Source: Theocolax elegans (taxonomy: Eukaryota; Arthropoda; Insecta; Hymenoptera; Cerocephalidae). Taken from it: DNA of 64,000 nucleotides. The stretch is taken from positions 90,275,580-90,339,579 of the forward strand of contig CM047425.1 in assembly GCA_026168455.1 (NCBI GenBank). The letters run 5' to 3'. Within the stretch, counting starts at the first letter, position 1, and the number at the start of each line of letters is the position of its first letter. Position numbers and translations under genes: made by a program. Shown here in pieces: positions 29,251 through 40,439 of this stretch. The notes beneath the pieces are model-generated. The model was not told the origin of the DNA. It ran no database searches and worked only from the letters and a program-made list of their open reading frames with translations.

Positions 29251-32200
29251 CCTTCGGGTATCTTGCCGTTGGATTAATATACTTTCTCGTTTTTCTGACT
29301 TTTCAAAGTGCAATCTGTACCGAAATGGTTAAAAAAATTCGTATACTTTTATTTGCACAATTTAGATGATTATGAGTACTGTAACGCAGAATATAATTTA
29401 TTTTTCATACCTAGACAGCTATATATATATATATATATGTCATAAATTTGAATTTTTTTTTAAATTACTTACATTAGTATTTTTTATTTATTATTTTTGA
29501 CAATTAATACAATTCGTACATAAAATCGAATTATATATCTGACTTTATTTTTCAAACGTGTGATATATTACCATTTTAAAATATTATACACTTCACTAAT
29601 CAAATTAGCAATTTTTAGCTAAACCAAAAAATTATCGAATACGCGCGTGCGTGCACATTAATAAATAATTATTAAACGGAATATTATCGAAATCTATATG
29701 AGAGCCAAAGCAACGAGAATACAAGTACCTATTACTTACTTATATTTAAACGAATTCGCGTACATCGAGTGTTAAACGGTTTGCGGAGAAAGAAAGTAGA
29801 AAGAAGATGCGGTATAACATTTGTCGATCGACAGGCACGATGACACGTAATGCAACGTGTCGCTGAGTAATCTGTCTCCGTCTTTCTTATTGTTAAATAT
29901 GTAAATCTGGAGGTCACGATAATTCTTTTGAATACTAAATACACCTAGCAGATTATATAAACTTTTATAGTTTTCAAACCTTTTACTTGTTTCCTTATTT
30001 TATACATATATATATATATATATATATATGGATATAACTATTGCTGTTTTACACAAGCGGAAGATGCGCTTCAGAGAGTGAAAGTTTGGTTTAGCTGTTA
30101 CATACTTTTACACTTTTGATACGGAGATATGGAAAATCATGATGTTTTAGAGAAATCTTGATACTAATACTCTTGTTTTGGGTTTCTCTCGTTTAATGTT
30201 TGTACAGGTGTTACTACAAACGATAGTGCACCTAATAACGAATTGATGATTTATTAATTTTTTAATAGACTTGTAAATGTTAGTTCATTATACTTTTTTT
30301 TTGCAAATAAAAGCTTTTAGTGTTTTAAACGCAAGAACTGCTACGTTTCACTATTACATTGCAAAATAAAGTATTTGTAACTTATCTGTAATTGCTTAGC
30401 AAAAACATGAAAATTTTAAACAGTTATAGGCAATATGCTATTGAAAGATAATACAATGATTTTGAAACATTGTAAATGAACAATTTCTTATAAAAAGTCG
30501 TTAAATCGTGAATTTAAATTATTTGGTTATTAATTTTACTCACAATAAATAAGAATGATATATTATAAAAGTGTATTGATAGAATAAATGAGAATAAGAA
30601 ATTAAAAGTCATTTAATTAAATTAAGTATCTTACAAATTAGAGTTTTCGAAACAGAACATTCGTGATTGATTAACAATTTTAATTAAATTGACTGAAATT
30701 AAGTATAATGCAGCTTGTACACCATAATCAGTTATACATAAAAAAATGACCAAAACGTTAAATAATTTATCATTAATATGAAGCGATATTTTGAATTTCA
30801 CGTAGTTGTTAATTGTGTGAAAGTTTGATTATTATTTAATTAAGTAAGGAAAATCGTTTGTGTTAAAACAAAAATTTGCTGATATAGTGTAATTCTAACA
30901 TAAAAATAACTGATTTTTAATATTCGCGCTCTCGACTAATCAAACATGGCGTTAATATTTAGTTATTGCTGGTTTTGGTCGCGCGATGGTGCTACTGTAT
31001 AAGTAGAGACCTTCAGAGACCTTAGATCTCTATAATATGCTCGCACATAGGTGGCACTAGACTACTAGAGAAAGCGGTCGCGTTTCCATGGGAATTTCTA
31101 ATGTCTTCTGTATATGGTTTAGTTTCTATGAAATCTCGTGGCGCGAAAATTAAATAGTGTTAAGACCGAAGTTCAAAGATCATGGCCTAAGTATAAACTA
31201 CAAAAGGCCAATGAAAATCAAGAAGAAGAAGAAGTTAAAAGATAATTAAATCATTAGAATATATAAACGGTAAGATACTCAGTTTGCTTTATAAATATAC
31301 TATATAAAAGAATTAAATTAAGGGATTTCGATAATTCTATTCTTCATTAATTAATTATGTAGATTACATATCAATTTTAAGATTTCGTAATTATTAAATT
31401 AAATGACGATTATCAATAACAGTACTTATAATCGATGTTTATAAAAATACTGTACTTTTTACTACTGCGTCAACATCGTCAATAATAAAGCACTATAGTC
31501 TATAACCTAAGCTTATAAGCTTACCTATAGGATTTGTCCTTCTAAAAAGATTTCTTTTACATTCGTACCGGCGTTGTTTTTCTCTATCGCTTGATTTTAT
31601 TTCATGTACTCAAATGATACCTATACAAACAAGTATCGTGTATTTAAATAATTTTGTTTAAAAGAATATCTTGATAAACTATATATCAAAATCCATAACA
31701 CTGAGTGTGACTATTTCTTAGATTTTGCGAATGCTAATTTGTTTTAGGCATCTGCATTGCATGTAAAACAATAATTCAACTAATTTTAGGCTTTTAGGTA
31801 TCTTACTTCGACATTAGAAATTATGACGTATTTTTGAAACTTTTTATTAATTATTATAAATTGTTATTAAATAAAACGTTCTCTTTTGAAATTAATAAAT
31901 AATATCGATTATTTAAATCAATAGACCTTCATATTTTTATCACATGAGATAAGATAGGCATCTCACGACTAAAGGATTACCGACTCATTGATTGTGCTCA
32001 TATCGCACAGAAGCCAAACTGCTATATTCACAACCCAATCTTCTTTATCTATCGACTTTACCATAAAAGGGAAACTCGAGAGAGGGCGTTTAAAGGAATA
32101 GTACTCGTATAAAATTGAAGATATAGAATTTAATACTGAACGCATATATTTAAATGACACATAAAAAATTTTATATTGAAAAGAAATCAAAAGAACTTGT

Positions 32201-32431
32201 GGTTGTTGACACGCTCATATACATTAATAACCATAGAAATCTCATCAAGAAACGCCGAAACTTTTACCAAGGGTATTTTTTATTAAATATACATAGATGT
32301 AAAACATAAATAAAAATGAAAAAGTGAATACAACAAACGTATTTATATAGAAAACATATTTATATCTGTATATAACAACTTTACAAGATATACATAATAT
32401 TTCTATTACTATATTTCGATTACACGTATGA

Positions 32432-32434
<3 letters not shown>

Positions 32435-32494
<60 letters not shown>
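32435..32494 (+). repeat. (AAT)20 trinucleotide microsatellite
   Basis: Sixty bases of uninterrupted AAT. On the minus strand it reads as a long poly-Leu open frame, which is an artefact. Confidence 0.97.
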
Positions 32495-32495
<1 letters not shown>

Positions 32496-33308
32496 TATAC
32501 AGGAATATGCTATGTAAACTAGAAATTGGTAACAATGTGTTGTTTAAAATTAATTCGATAAAAGATTTACATTAAATAACAATTTCATAATATATATAAA
32601 TAATAGTAGTTAAGTTTTTTTTATATATTCTGGCACACATTATACGCAAAATTTACAAACAATTACATTTCGAATGTTGTACAACACAAGTCGCATTATT
32701 TATATTCGTATTTTTATTTATTTTCTATATTAGCATTCAAGTATGTTGAATGTTTATTTGGTATCGATCAAGGAATTTCGATATGTGATTCTTCTACATT
32801 TACATCTACATACACATACGAAATAATGTCTGTTCATAAATAAACAAATCAGTGTAAAATTTCTTATAATACGTTAGTTGTTTTGTGATAATTATTATAA
32901 TAATATTAAAAAATTACATCTCACTCTTCGTAAAGGAAGAAAATTGTAATATATGATTTACTAACCAAATACATTCATTGTTCAATTAATGTATAATGTT
33001 AAGCAAATTCTCACATATATATGCATGATTTAAATGATCAACATTTTCCCGCTGTCCTTAGCAAGTCGTAATTATCCATTTCTTACACGAAACATTCATT
33101 CCCATTCAACAGTTTTATCAAAATTTTTGGTAAATTTTAAGTTACGAAATCGATATGTATAATAAAATTGAATTATTTCATTATTTAAATATAAGACAGA
33201 GATTTCCTTTGTCAAATCGTAACGATATTCCAAAAAATTAGTACACTCACATGAAAATGCAAAAAGATTAATAAAAGTAATAAAAAAATCGTTTCTTAGG
33301 ATATATCG

Positions 33309-33314
33309 TTTATT
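33309..33314 (-). terminator. Possible poly(A) signal of aminopeptidase P
   Basis: AATAAA on the minus strand about 200 bases past the aminopeptidase stop codon. Plausible by spacing only. Confidence 0.3.
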
Positions 33315-33515
33315 TGTATCACATTTCGTTTAAATTTATTAAATTTTTAAGTAAGTTAGGTATGTAGATGTAAATTGCAGATTATGTATGTATATAATTA
33401 AAATCAGTATTTTAATATTCTATTTCTTATAACAATTGGCGGTACATACACATATTAAAACTTCCACGTATGCATAGACACATCATATGCGCATACATTA
33501 AATATGTACAAGTAG

Positions 33516-36500
33516 TTAGCTTATTAATAGTCCAATAACGGAACCTGAAACACAAAATACAATTAAATATTTAATTTATATTTTACAACGTATTATTTAT
33601 AGCTAATTTTTAATATTAATGCTAGAGAAGCATAATGTTACACAATTCATGCTTATTTTTTATAAAAAATCGTATTTCAAATAATAAAATTTTTTCTATA
33701 TTCAGAAAAAAGAAATTACAAAGTGGATGAAGAAAGTAACACTTTCCGTATAAGTAATAAATTTTTGCTACAGAAAGTACTGCACATTCAACTTACACAA
33801 ATGGAGAACGAACGATGCTACAATTAATTCAACGGATATCGCGTACGCTGACGATTTGGAAATGCCTCTGAAGTGGAGTTTGTCGACTGGTCCCCATTCG
33901 GGTATACTCCGAGTATTTTTCATCATCCACCAATATCCTTTACTCCGTAATTGCTTCTTTAGTTCTGCTCCTACTTCGTTTCTTATTCGTTTGTTGTATT
34001 TATTAAGCCAACGTCGCTGAGTTTAATAATTATTAATTAGTATTAATCGTTGCGGTAGCATGAAACGAAAATAATAATCAAATAATTAAATTTTGATTAA
34101 AATACTCACATGTAAAGGAGATAACATTTCGGTTTTGATCAATTTTGGTTCGTATGGAACAAGTGCTACTTCCCGAAATTGCAAAAATTCTTGTCCCCAT
34201 GACGTCTAAAATTAGAAAATTAAGTTGAGTGTACTTTTGAAATTGATAAAATGTGGTATATATAAATTTACCGGCACGTCAGCTCGAACAACTTCGATTA
34301 CATTTTCAAGCCGAACGCCAAAATCTCCTTCCTTGTAATATCCTGGCTCGTTGGACAAAAAGTAACCAGGCTTCAAATACTGATTATTGCATCCAGGACT
34401 TGGGCCAGATTTACCTCCTCCATATGCTACTGTGATTGGTGCTGAAAAATATAAATTCACGTCGATAAAGCTAATTGTGTATCTGCATAATTTAACGACA
34501 AAACTTAAAATTATTTAATTTATACATTTTGTACATTATTTATTAAATTAATATAATTATTTATTAATTGATTTATAATTCATCGATTAGTTATTAGAAA
34601 CGATGAAATCTATTATATTTATTTACAATCGGTTATGATAACTAGATTATATATTTAGAAAATTTTATTTACCCACAAGCTAATTTTCTCTTGTCTTATA
34701 AATATTTTTTAATAACTAATTGCTAAACGACGATTATCTATACTGAAGAAAGTAAATAAAAATAAAAATATAATGCACATGAAAAATTACTCCTAATTTG
34801 ATGATTTCTTTATTTCTTCTTACTTACATTCGTGAACAGATAAAAAGTGACCAACTCCATGACTTGTTCCATGCGTGTAATCGTATCCTTTGTTCCAAAG
34901 TGCCTTCCTTGCGAGAACATCGAGTTGATCAGTTCTTACAGTACTAGGAAATATCGTAGTCGAGAGTTCAATTTGTCCAATCAAAACTCTCGTGTAGGCT
35001 TCCTGTTGCTCCGAGGTTGGTTCACCAAAATGCAATGTTCGTGTCAGATCGGTAGTTCCATCTGGAATTAAATGAAATCAAATACATCATTTCCAAGTTA
35101 TATCAACATCAATATATTATATTGATAATTACTGTAAGTATACATATAAGATTATTAATCTATAACTATTTATTTAGGATGAGTAACCACCATTCCAAAA
35201 AAATATTACTTAATTGTAATTAATAATTTTATTTAATTAGTTAATAATTAATATTTATAATAAAAATTAAAAGATTTCGTAATTTCATAATTGTGGTATA
35301 CGTATATCTACATACTTATGAAAATCAATCGATTTTATACAAATGTGCGTGAGATGAGGATTAATTACCTTTATATTGACCACCTGAATCTATAACAAGT
35401 GTTGAATCACGATCAATTTTTATATTAGTTAAATTGGTCGGTTCATAGTGAGGTATAGCACCATGCGGGCCGTATCCAACAATAGTATTAAAAGAAATGC
35501 CTTTGCTGTCATTCTGCTCGAGTCGAAATGAATTGACGACCCTTGCCACTTGCAATTCATCCCATCCAGCAGCTTCCAATTCCATTTGCTCTTCCATATA
35601 AGCGAGAAAATCGCACATCGCTACGGCATCTTTTAGATGTGCATTTTCCATCCCCTTTATTTCAACTTCATTTTTTTCCGCTCGTAGATTTATTATCGGA
35701 GAGGATCGAACCAGTCTCTTATTTGCAGATATCTGAAAATACGGAACACTCTTTAGTAGCGGCAAGTTATTTACAGTATACAACAATTACATTTCGTATA
35801 TTTTTATATTATAAATATCAATATATCCGACATTATTTTCTATAATTAACGAAAAAAAAAATCAGTTACTGTTTAACCTAAATTAATTTTTTAAATATCA
35901 ACGGTTCTCGCGGTTGTTAAAATATTGGTATTGAAAACTTCAAGTATTCGTAAAATAGTAACTGGGTCATGCTTGTTATTCGATCAAACGAAATATATAT
36001 ATATAAAGTAAATAAAAAATGATGCAACGATATCTCAGCGCATATCACGACGTCGCGATCAGGCTGTGCACATATAAGTGTACACGAATCACCATGCGAA
36101 TATTACAAAATGAAACAGAAACGCGTAGTATAATAAAATGATTTAAAATCACGACGGATTATAAATAAAAAGATATCAACAAATAAAGTGTAACCGGCTC
36201 GTTGAACTTATGGCGGACGTAGAGCTCAATGAATACGAGTGCGCTTGTCAATAGACAAAATAATAGTGGAATAGTGCAGATCGAAACGATAGCCGGTGGT
36301 TCCCGATGCCGCGGGCGCCAAGGCGTCCTACGGCTCCGGCCAGTATGAAAAGAGAGAGGTAAACCTATATGTGCATTTAACTCGCTCACTTTCACTATAA
36401 CGTCGCGGTCGATAGTTTAGTTTAGCGTGTCCGACGCCGAGGAATCGACGTGAATCTCACTGCGAACGCGCGGGCGCGTGTCCCAACGTGGGCGTGTCAG

Positions 36501-39500
36501 CCCGTCACACGGGGATCAAGCTAAGCTCAACAAGCTCCTTGGGCTCAGGCGAACATGGTGACGAGGGTATAGCTAAATCTAGGATTATCCGTCTCTAAAT
36601 CGTGCGCGCGCACTATTTCACCGCCTTCTTCCCGCCAAACGTCATTTCTCTATTAGCATATACATCTATACATCCTCCCTCGTTTTCTACAAATGATATC
36701 TCGATTCGTATCATTATTTTCGACGTAGATTAGGCGCCGACTGATTCGTAGCTGCTAATTGGGTCGAGCAATTTATATACTTGTTATCCAATTAGTCCCA
36801 TAGTAATTAACTTTCTTGCAATTAAATATTCTTTTTTTTATAAATTATCGTATGTGTACGTATTACTGCACACTATCGAAAGAATAATCCAATAATTAAG
36901 TGTACTCACACATGTGTGTATTAATTTCGATGCGCCTGGCGAGTAAACGCAGCGAGAAGGTAACCAGACCAAGTTCCAAAGTTGATTAAAAGTTTTCAAG
37001 TCTTTAAATATCTCCGAATATTCTACCCATCTGAAAGTAGAACAATGTTTAATATTATTTAAATACTAAATAATAGTGAATAATAAAGTAATTATCTTAT
37101 TAATTTTATAAAAGTATACTTCATTGAATAAGGTAATAAATTTTAATTAAAATTGCATAGCGTAGCTTATTAATTGTTTAAATATTTTAATAAATTTTTC
37201 TTGCTTACGATCACGTGCAAGTAATAGCGCTTCTGTTTAATAATTCTGAATTTCAATGATGTAAGAAATTTGTTATCCGCGTATATATAATATTTTTAAA
37301 AATATAATGTATAACTTATACATGCATTAAATTGAATCAATGGGATCTTACGTAACGCAATCCGCATGAAAACATCCATCCATTTTTAAATGTATCTCGG
37401 TACTTCGATCTAATTTGTGTTTGGGCGTATAAAGTCGAATTTTCCCGAACTCGATAATTGCGTAAGAACGAAGTACATATGTATTTGGTAAGTCGTGTGC
37501 CCAAATGTTAAACAGCCACGCAATTTCGTCGAGCGCTGTGACGACTAGCGCGCTTGCATTGTGCAGTAACATCTCGTCCCTTACTTGCTTCACTTTTTCC
37601 TGCCAGGGTTTACCGGTGTACGATGTACTTAACGGGTATGCCAAATACGAATTGTAATCGGGACGATTCACTTGCCATATCGTATCGATCAAATTGTTTT
37701 CTACCGCTATAAGTTTGATACTTGTGTTCTCTGAAAATTGTGAAAATCAACCTTTTTTAATTTATCGCGGATTATCGTACTATCGCCAATATAGGCATAC
37801 ATTACAATTTTATATTTTCATAAGTATAAAGTATATGGTATATACGTAATTATTAAATTATTTACAAATTTACACATTTTTACCTAAATCGCTTTCCCAC
37901 GAATCCCAAATGAAAGCCGGTATTAATTTAGGATCTGCACCTATTCGTACATTCGTATCTTTGAATTCGTTTTTCAACCATTCCGTCATAGTTGGAGTCT
38001 ATAAAAACGTATTAAGATTCAATAATCAAATTATTATAGTACTTATATTAACGTAAACCAAATTTATTACAAAAGAACATTTGTGCATAATGAAAATTAT
38101 AATTACAAATTTTATTATCTTTGAGGAATTATAAAAGATGTGCAAAAAATTATTAATTTATAAAAAATAAAAGTTTAGATTATTACATTGAAACATCTGA
38201 TAAAAAAATTATTTAAAAATTTTACGGTATTTAAATAATTTTCAAATTGTACGTTATTAATTATTTTAGTATTTATAATGGATCGATCGCATATTTTTAA
38301 ATTTAAATTACATTAAAAATTTACGATATAGGGATAGGTAATAAAGAAATTTTTTTTTAATTTAAATACAATAACATAATTATGTTATGCACTAATTAAA
38401 AAAATATTCATAATGTGACTCAGTCAATTATGTAAGAAAACTTTTGTTTTAATTCAATAATAAGAGGCAAGCCACTCAGAAAGCTCATCTTTCCATGGCC
38501 TTTTGCACAGAGTGCAAAAGGTGAACGATCATCGATGACTGGAATTTTGAAAAAAATCAAAATTCCGAGTCGTCCTCACGCTCAGAAAAGAGAGCTACAG
38601 CTCCTCATCATGGTTGCATCGACTCCTACTTTGGGTAGAGAGCCTGTGAAGATATACTACAGAAATGATCCTGTGAAGTATGATCTTAACTTTCGAGTCT
38701 CTTTACCTCCTACTTATATTCTTACCGAGCTACTTTCTTTATGGATTAACTTAATTATCGAGTATCCATCTGGCGTCCGAGCGGCGAACTACGACTGTGC
38801 TCTCGTGCTCATGACGTCACATGCGCGGGAAATACAAAATTCTGATGGCACCTTTTCTTTATTATAGTGTATTATCAATTTTAAAATTCTTTTATTATCT
38901 TTTAATAATTAATAATTTTTTATTAAATTTAATAAATTATATTTTATTTAGTAAGCGTACAAGTTAATTTTATTTACTTCTTAAAATTATTATGAAACAA
39001 GCAGAGTGCAGGTATAAATTGTTTGTACGCAAGATATTTGCGAATTATTTTTATAATATATATGAGGTTACAATTTAAAGTGGCTAAAGTCGAATGTAGA
39101 ATATATACTATATACTTATGCAACGCGTGGCGAAAATAGATAATATCCCTTGCAAAATTGCTCATCTCGTGAGAATATTTTTCCTCGCATGATTAAACGC
39201 ACTCTCGTCAAAAATCGCGTTCGTACAGTAAATCCACCCGCGGGAAAAATCTTCTATTTTCGCCACATGTTGCAATTCTATGATTAATTCTAATAATTTA
39301 TTAATGATATTTAATTTAAATTCATTCAACTTATTATATATTACTTTTGCATTAATAAATGAGGTGACCAGCGATATTCGTATAATCAATGCTTTATATT
39401 TAATAAATAATGTTTATTATTTAAATGTCTATAGGATAACTTTAACAAGCGTAATGAATAACTTACATGTTCTTGTGGATGTTTCATGAGAATCCAATTA

Positions 39501-39977
39501 CAATCTAATTGAGAATCAGCTTGAATAAAATATCTTCCGTCAGTCCAAAAAACCGCTTTATCTTCTGTAATTAAGGCGTTTCCAGCGCTCCCAGTAAATC
39601 CTGTAATATATCTTCGCCTTTCATCCCTAGGTGCAACACTTTCACTCTAAAGGTAATTTAAGTTCATTAAATATCATTATTTCGGGTCACTTTAATGATA
39701 CAGATTTTTTAATTAGTGTTAATTTCGTAACAAATTTTGTAATGTATTACTTGATGTTCATCATCGGAAGTTACGATGTACCCATGTAGAGGTGCAGTTT
39801 GCAGGGTTGAGATACGTTTCATTTCGCTTCTTATCGCTCGTAATCGACTAGTCGTGTTTACTCGGTCTGGTGGTTGTAAGTGAGGATATTTACTCGCGGG
39901 ACAATATTTTCTGCTTGATCCATTGTAATTCAACGCTGGACTGGATAATTTGTGTTCTCCATTTATTACCTCAAAAC
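33516..39977 (-). CDS. Xaa-Pro aminopeptidase, GPI-anchored type (XPNPEP2-like), 5' end unresolved
   Basis: Removes N-terminal residues next to proline; a dinuclear-metal M24 'pita-bread' peptidase. Eleven phase-matched exons: 39977-39751, 39646-39467, 37998-37884, 37730-37352, 37030-36910, 35732-35369, 35061-34828, 34441-34272, 34205-34110, 34016-33797, 33544-33516, giving about 710 codons. The N-terminal part has [15 protein letters not shown] and [12 protein letters not shown]. Metal ligands of the family are all present: Asp in [18 protein letters not shown] (two), His in [14 protein letters not shown], Glu in [10 protein letters not shown] and Glu in GVRLENV. The C-terminus ends in a hydrophobic tail, [14 protein letters not shown] then SVIGLLIS, after small residues (SKSSA), as expected for a GPI signal. 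The tail and a VPYEPKLI segment resemble XPNPEP2 more than cytosolic XPNPEP1. The exon starting at 39977 needs one upstream base, so a 5' exon, presumably with a signal peptide, is missing. A U3 snoRNA gene lies in the 39466-37999 intron. Confidence 0.93.
36200..36570. promoter_or_regulatory. CpG-rich island inside an aminopeptidase P intron
   Basis: In the 1.18-kb intron between exons 37030-36910 and 35732-35369, a block of about 370 bases is rich in CpG and GCGC words, unlike the AT-rich introns around it. It resembles a promoter or enhancer. A minus-strand frame across it contains a hydrophobic stretch but has no ATG, so it is not called as coding. Confidence 0.3.
38470..38687 (-). ncRNA. 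U3: U3 small nucleolar RNA (box C/D), complete
   Basis: U3 guides early cleavages of pre-rRNA in the SSU processome. On the minus strand the 5' end reads AAGATCATACTTCACA followed by box A, GGATCATTTCTGTAGT (about 38672-38657), which closely matches metazoan U3. Box C' is TCTGAGCGTGA (38586-38576), box C is GATGATCGTTC (38533-38523) and box D with the 3' end is TCTGAGTGG (38480-38472). A perfect 10-bp hairpin (38499-38521) lies between boxes C and D, and a second 10-bp hairpin (GGAATTTTGA / TCAAAATTCC) lies between C' and C. The length of about 218 nt equals typical animal U3. It sits in an aminopeptidase P intron on the same strand. The GC content contrasts with the intron around it. A 110-codon plus-strand frame over the gene is an artefact. 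Confidence 0.93.
38688..38825 (-). promoter_or_regulatory. Likely own promoter of the nested U3 gene
   Basis: The block upstream of U3 stays richer in GC than the host intron up to about 38830. It contains a candidate proximal element TAATTAAGTTAATCC 50-70 bases upstream of the RNA start and a perfect TGACGTCA palindrome at about 38813-38820. Animal U3 genes usually have snRNA-type Pol II promoters, which supports independent transcription. The exact element is an inference. Confidence 0.35.
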
Positions 39978-40253
39978 CTGGAACAGTTAAAAATATTTAT
40001 TTTAATTGTTTGTTAATATTCACGCACATTTTTTATAATCAAATTTATATTATTTTTTTATGTATTATAAATTATTGCATATTTTTAACATTTATTATTT
40101 AACTATTGATATATCCTTTGCGACAAAGTAAAAAAATGATCGGGGGTAATATGGAAAAAAAATAAATTGTTAATTTACTTCACTTAATTTATTTATTAAT
40201 ATTTATACACATATTATAATAATGTAAAAACAAAAAAAAAATAAAAAAAAATT

Positions 40254-40326
40254 TGGAGGCGCCGGGTATCGATCCCGGTACCTCTCGCATGCTAAGCGAG
40301 CGCTCTACCATCTGAGCTACGCCCCC
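40254..40326 (-). tRNA. tRNA-Ala (anticodon AGC)
   Basis: The minus strand folds into a complete cloverleaf: acceptor GGGGGCG with CGCCTCC, D arm GTAGCTCAGATGGTAGAGC, anticodon arm CTCGC-TTAGCAT-GCGAG with anticodon AGC, and T arm CCGGG-ATCGATA-CCCGG. Discriminator base is A. The sequence matches the insect tRNA-Ala(AGC) pattern, including the ATCGATA T loop. Long T runs downstream (a T-rich stretch to about 40220) supply the Pol III terminator. No intron. It lies on the same strand as, and just upstream of, the first certain exon of the aminopeptidase gene. Confidence 0.97.
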
Positions 40327-40425
40327 TGATGGTGAACCGATGTGAAATAGGCACTGAATAAGAGATGCCATTTTTCTTAACTTGTAATCGCCATATACAT
40401 ATATATAGATATAATTAATGTATAC

Positions 40426-40438
40426 CTGGTTCACGCAT
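40426..40438 (-). CDS. Possible tiny 5' coding exon of aminopeptidase P (weak)
   Basis: ATGCGTGAACCAG followed by GTATAC ends in the phase needed by the exon at 39977 and would give [14 protein letters not shown]. It supplies no signal peptide, which is odd for a protein with a GPI tail. A different, more distant exon may be the real start. An in-frame stop precedes it. Confidence 0.2.
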
Positions 40439-40439
40439 G

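Larger units (their letters stand above)
29251..33515. other. Intergenic interval between TM9SF3 and aminopeptidase P
   Basis: Largely AT-rich and without a recognised gene. A CpG-richer patch at about 30.9-31.2 kb could be a promoter or noncoding exon (a GTAAGA donor follows at about 31270), but no coding exon attaches to it. The interval includes the (AAT)20 array and the 3' UTR of the aminopeptidase. Confidence 0.55.

Noticed and set aside
32245..32535. Minus-strand 96-codon frame with poly-Leu
   Set aside because: The Leu run is the (AAT)20 microsatellite read in reverse.
36159..36395. Minus-strand frame with a hydrophobic helix inside the aminopeptidase intron
   Set aside because: It has no ATG (the listed start is GTG), an in-frame stop lies upstream, and no good splice donor follows.
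38535..38867. 110-codon plus-strand frame with plausible amino-acid composition
   Set aside because: It lies over the U3 snoRNA gene and its promoter on the other strand. The RNA match explains the GC content, and no protein family fits.
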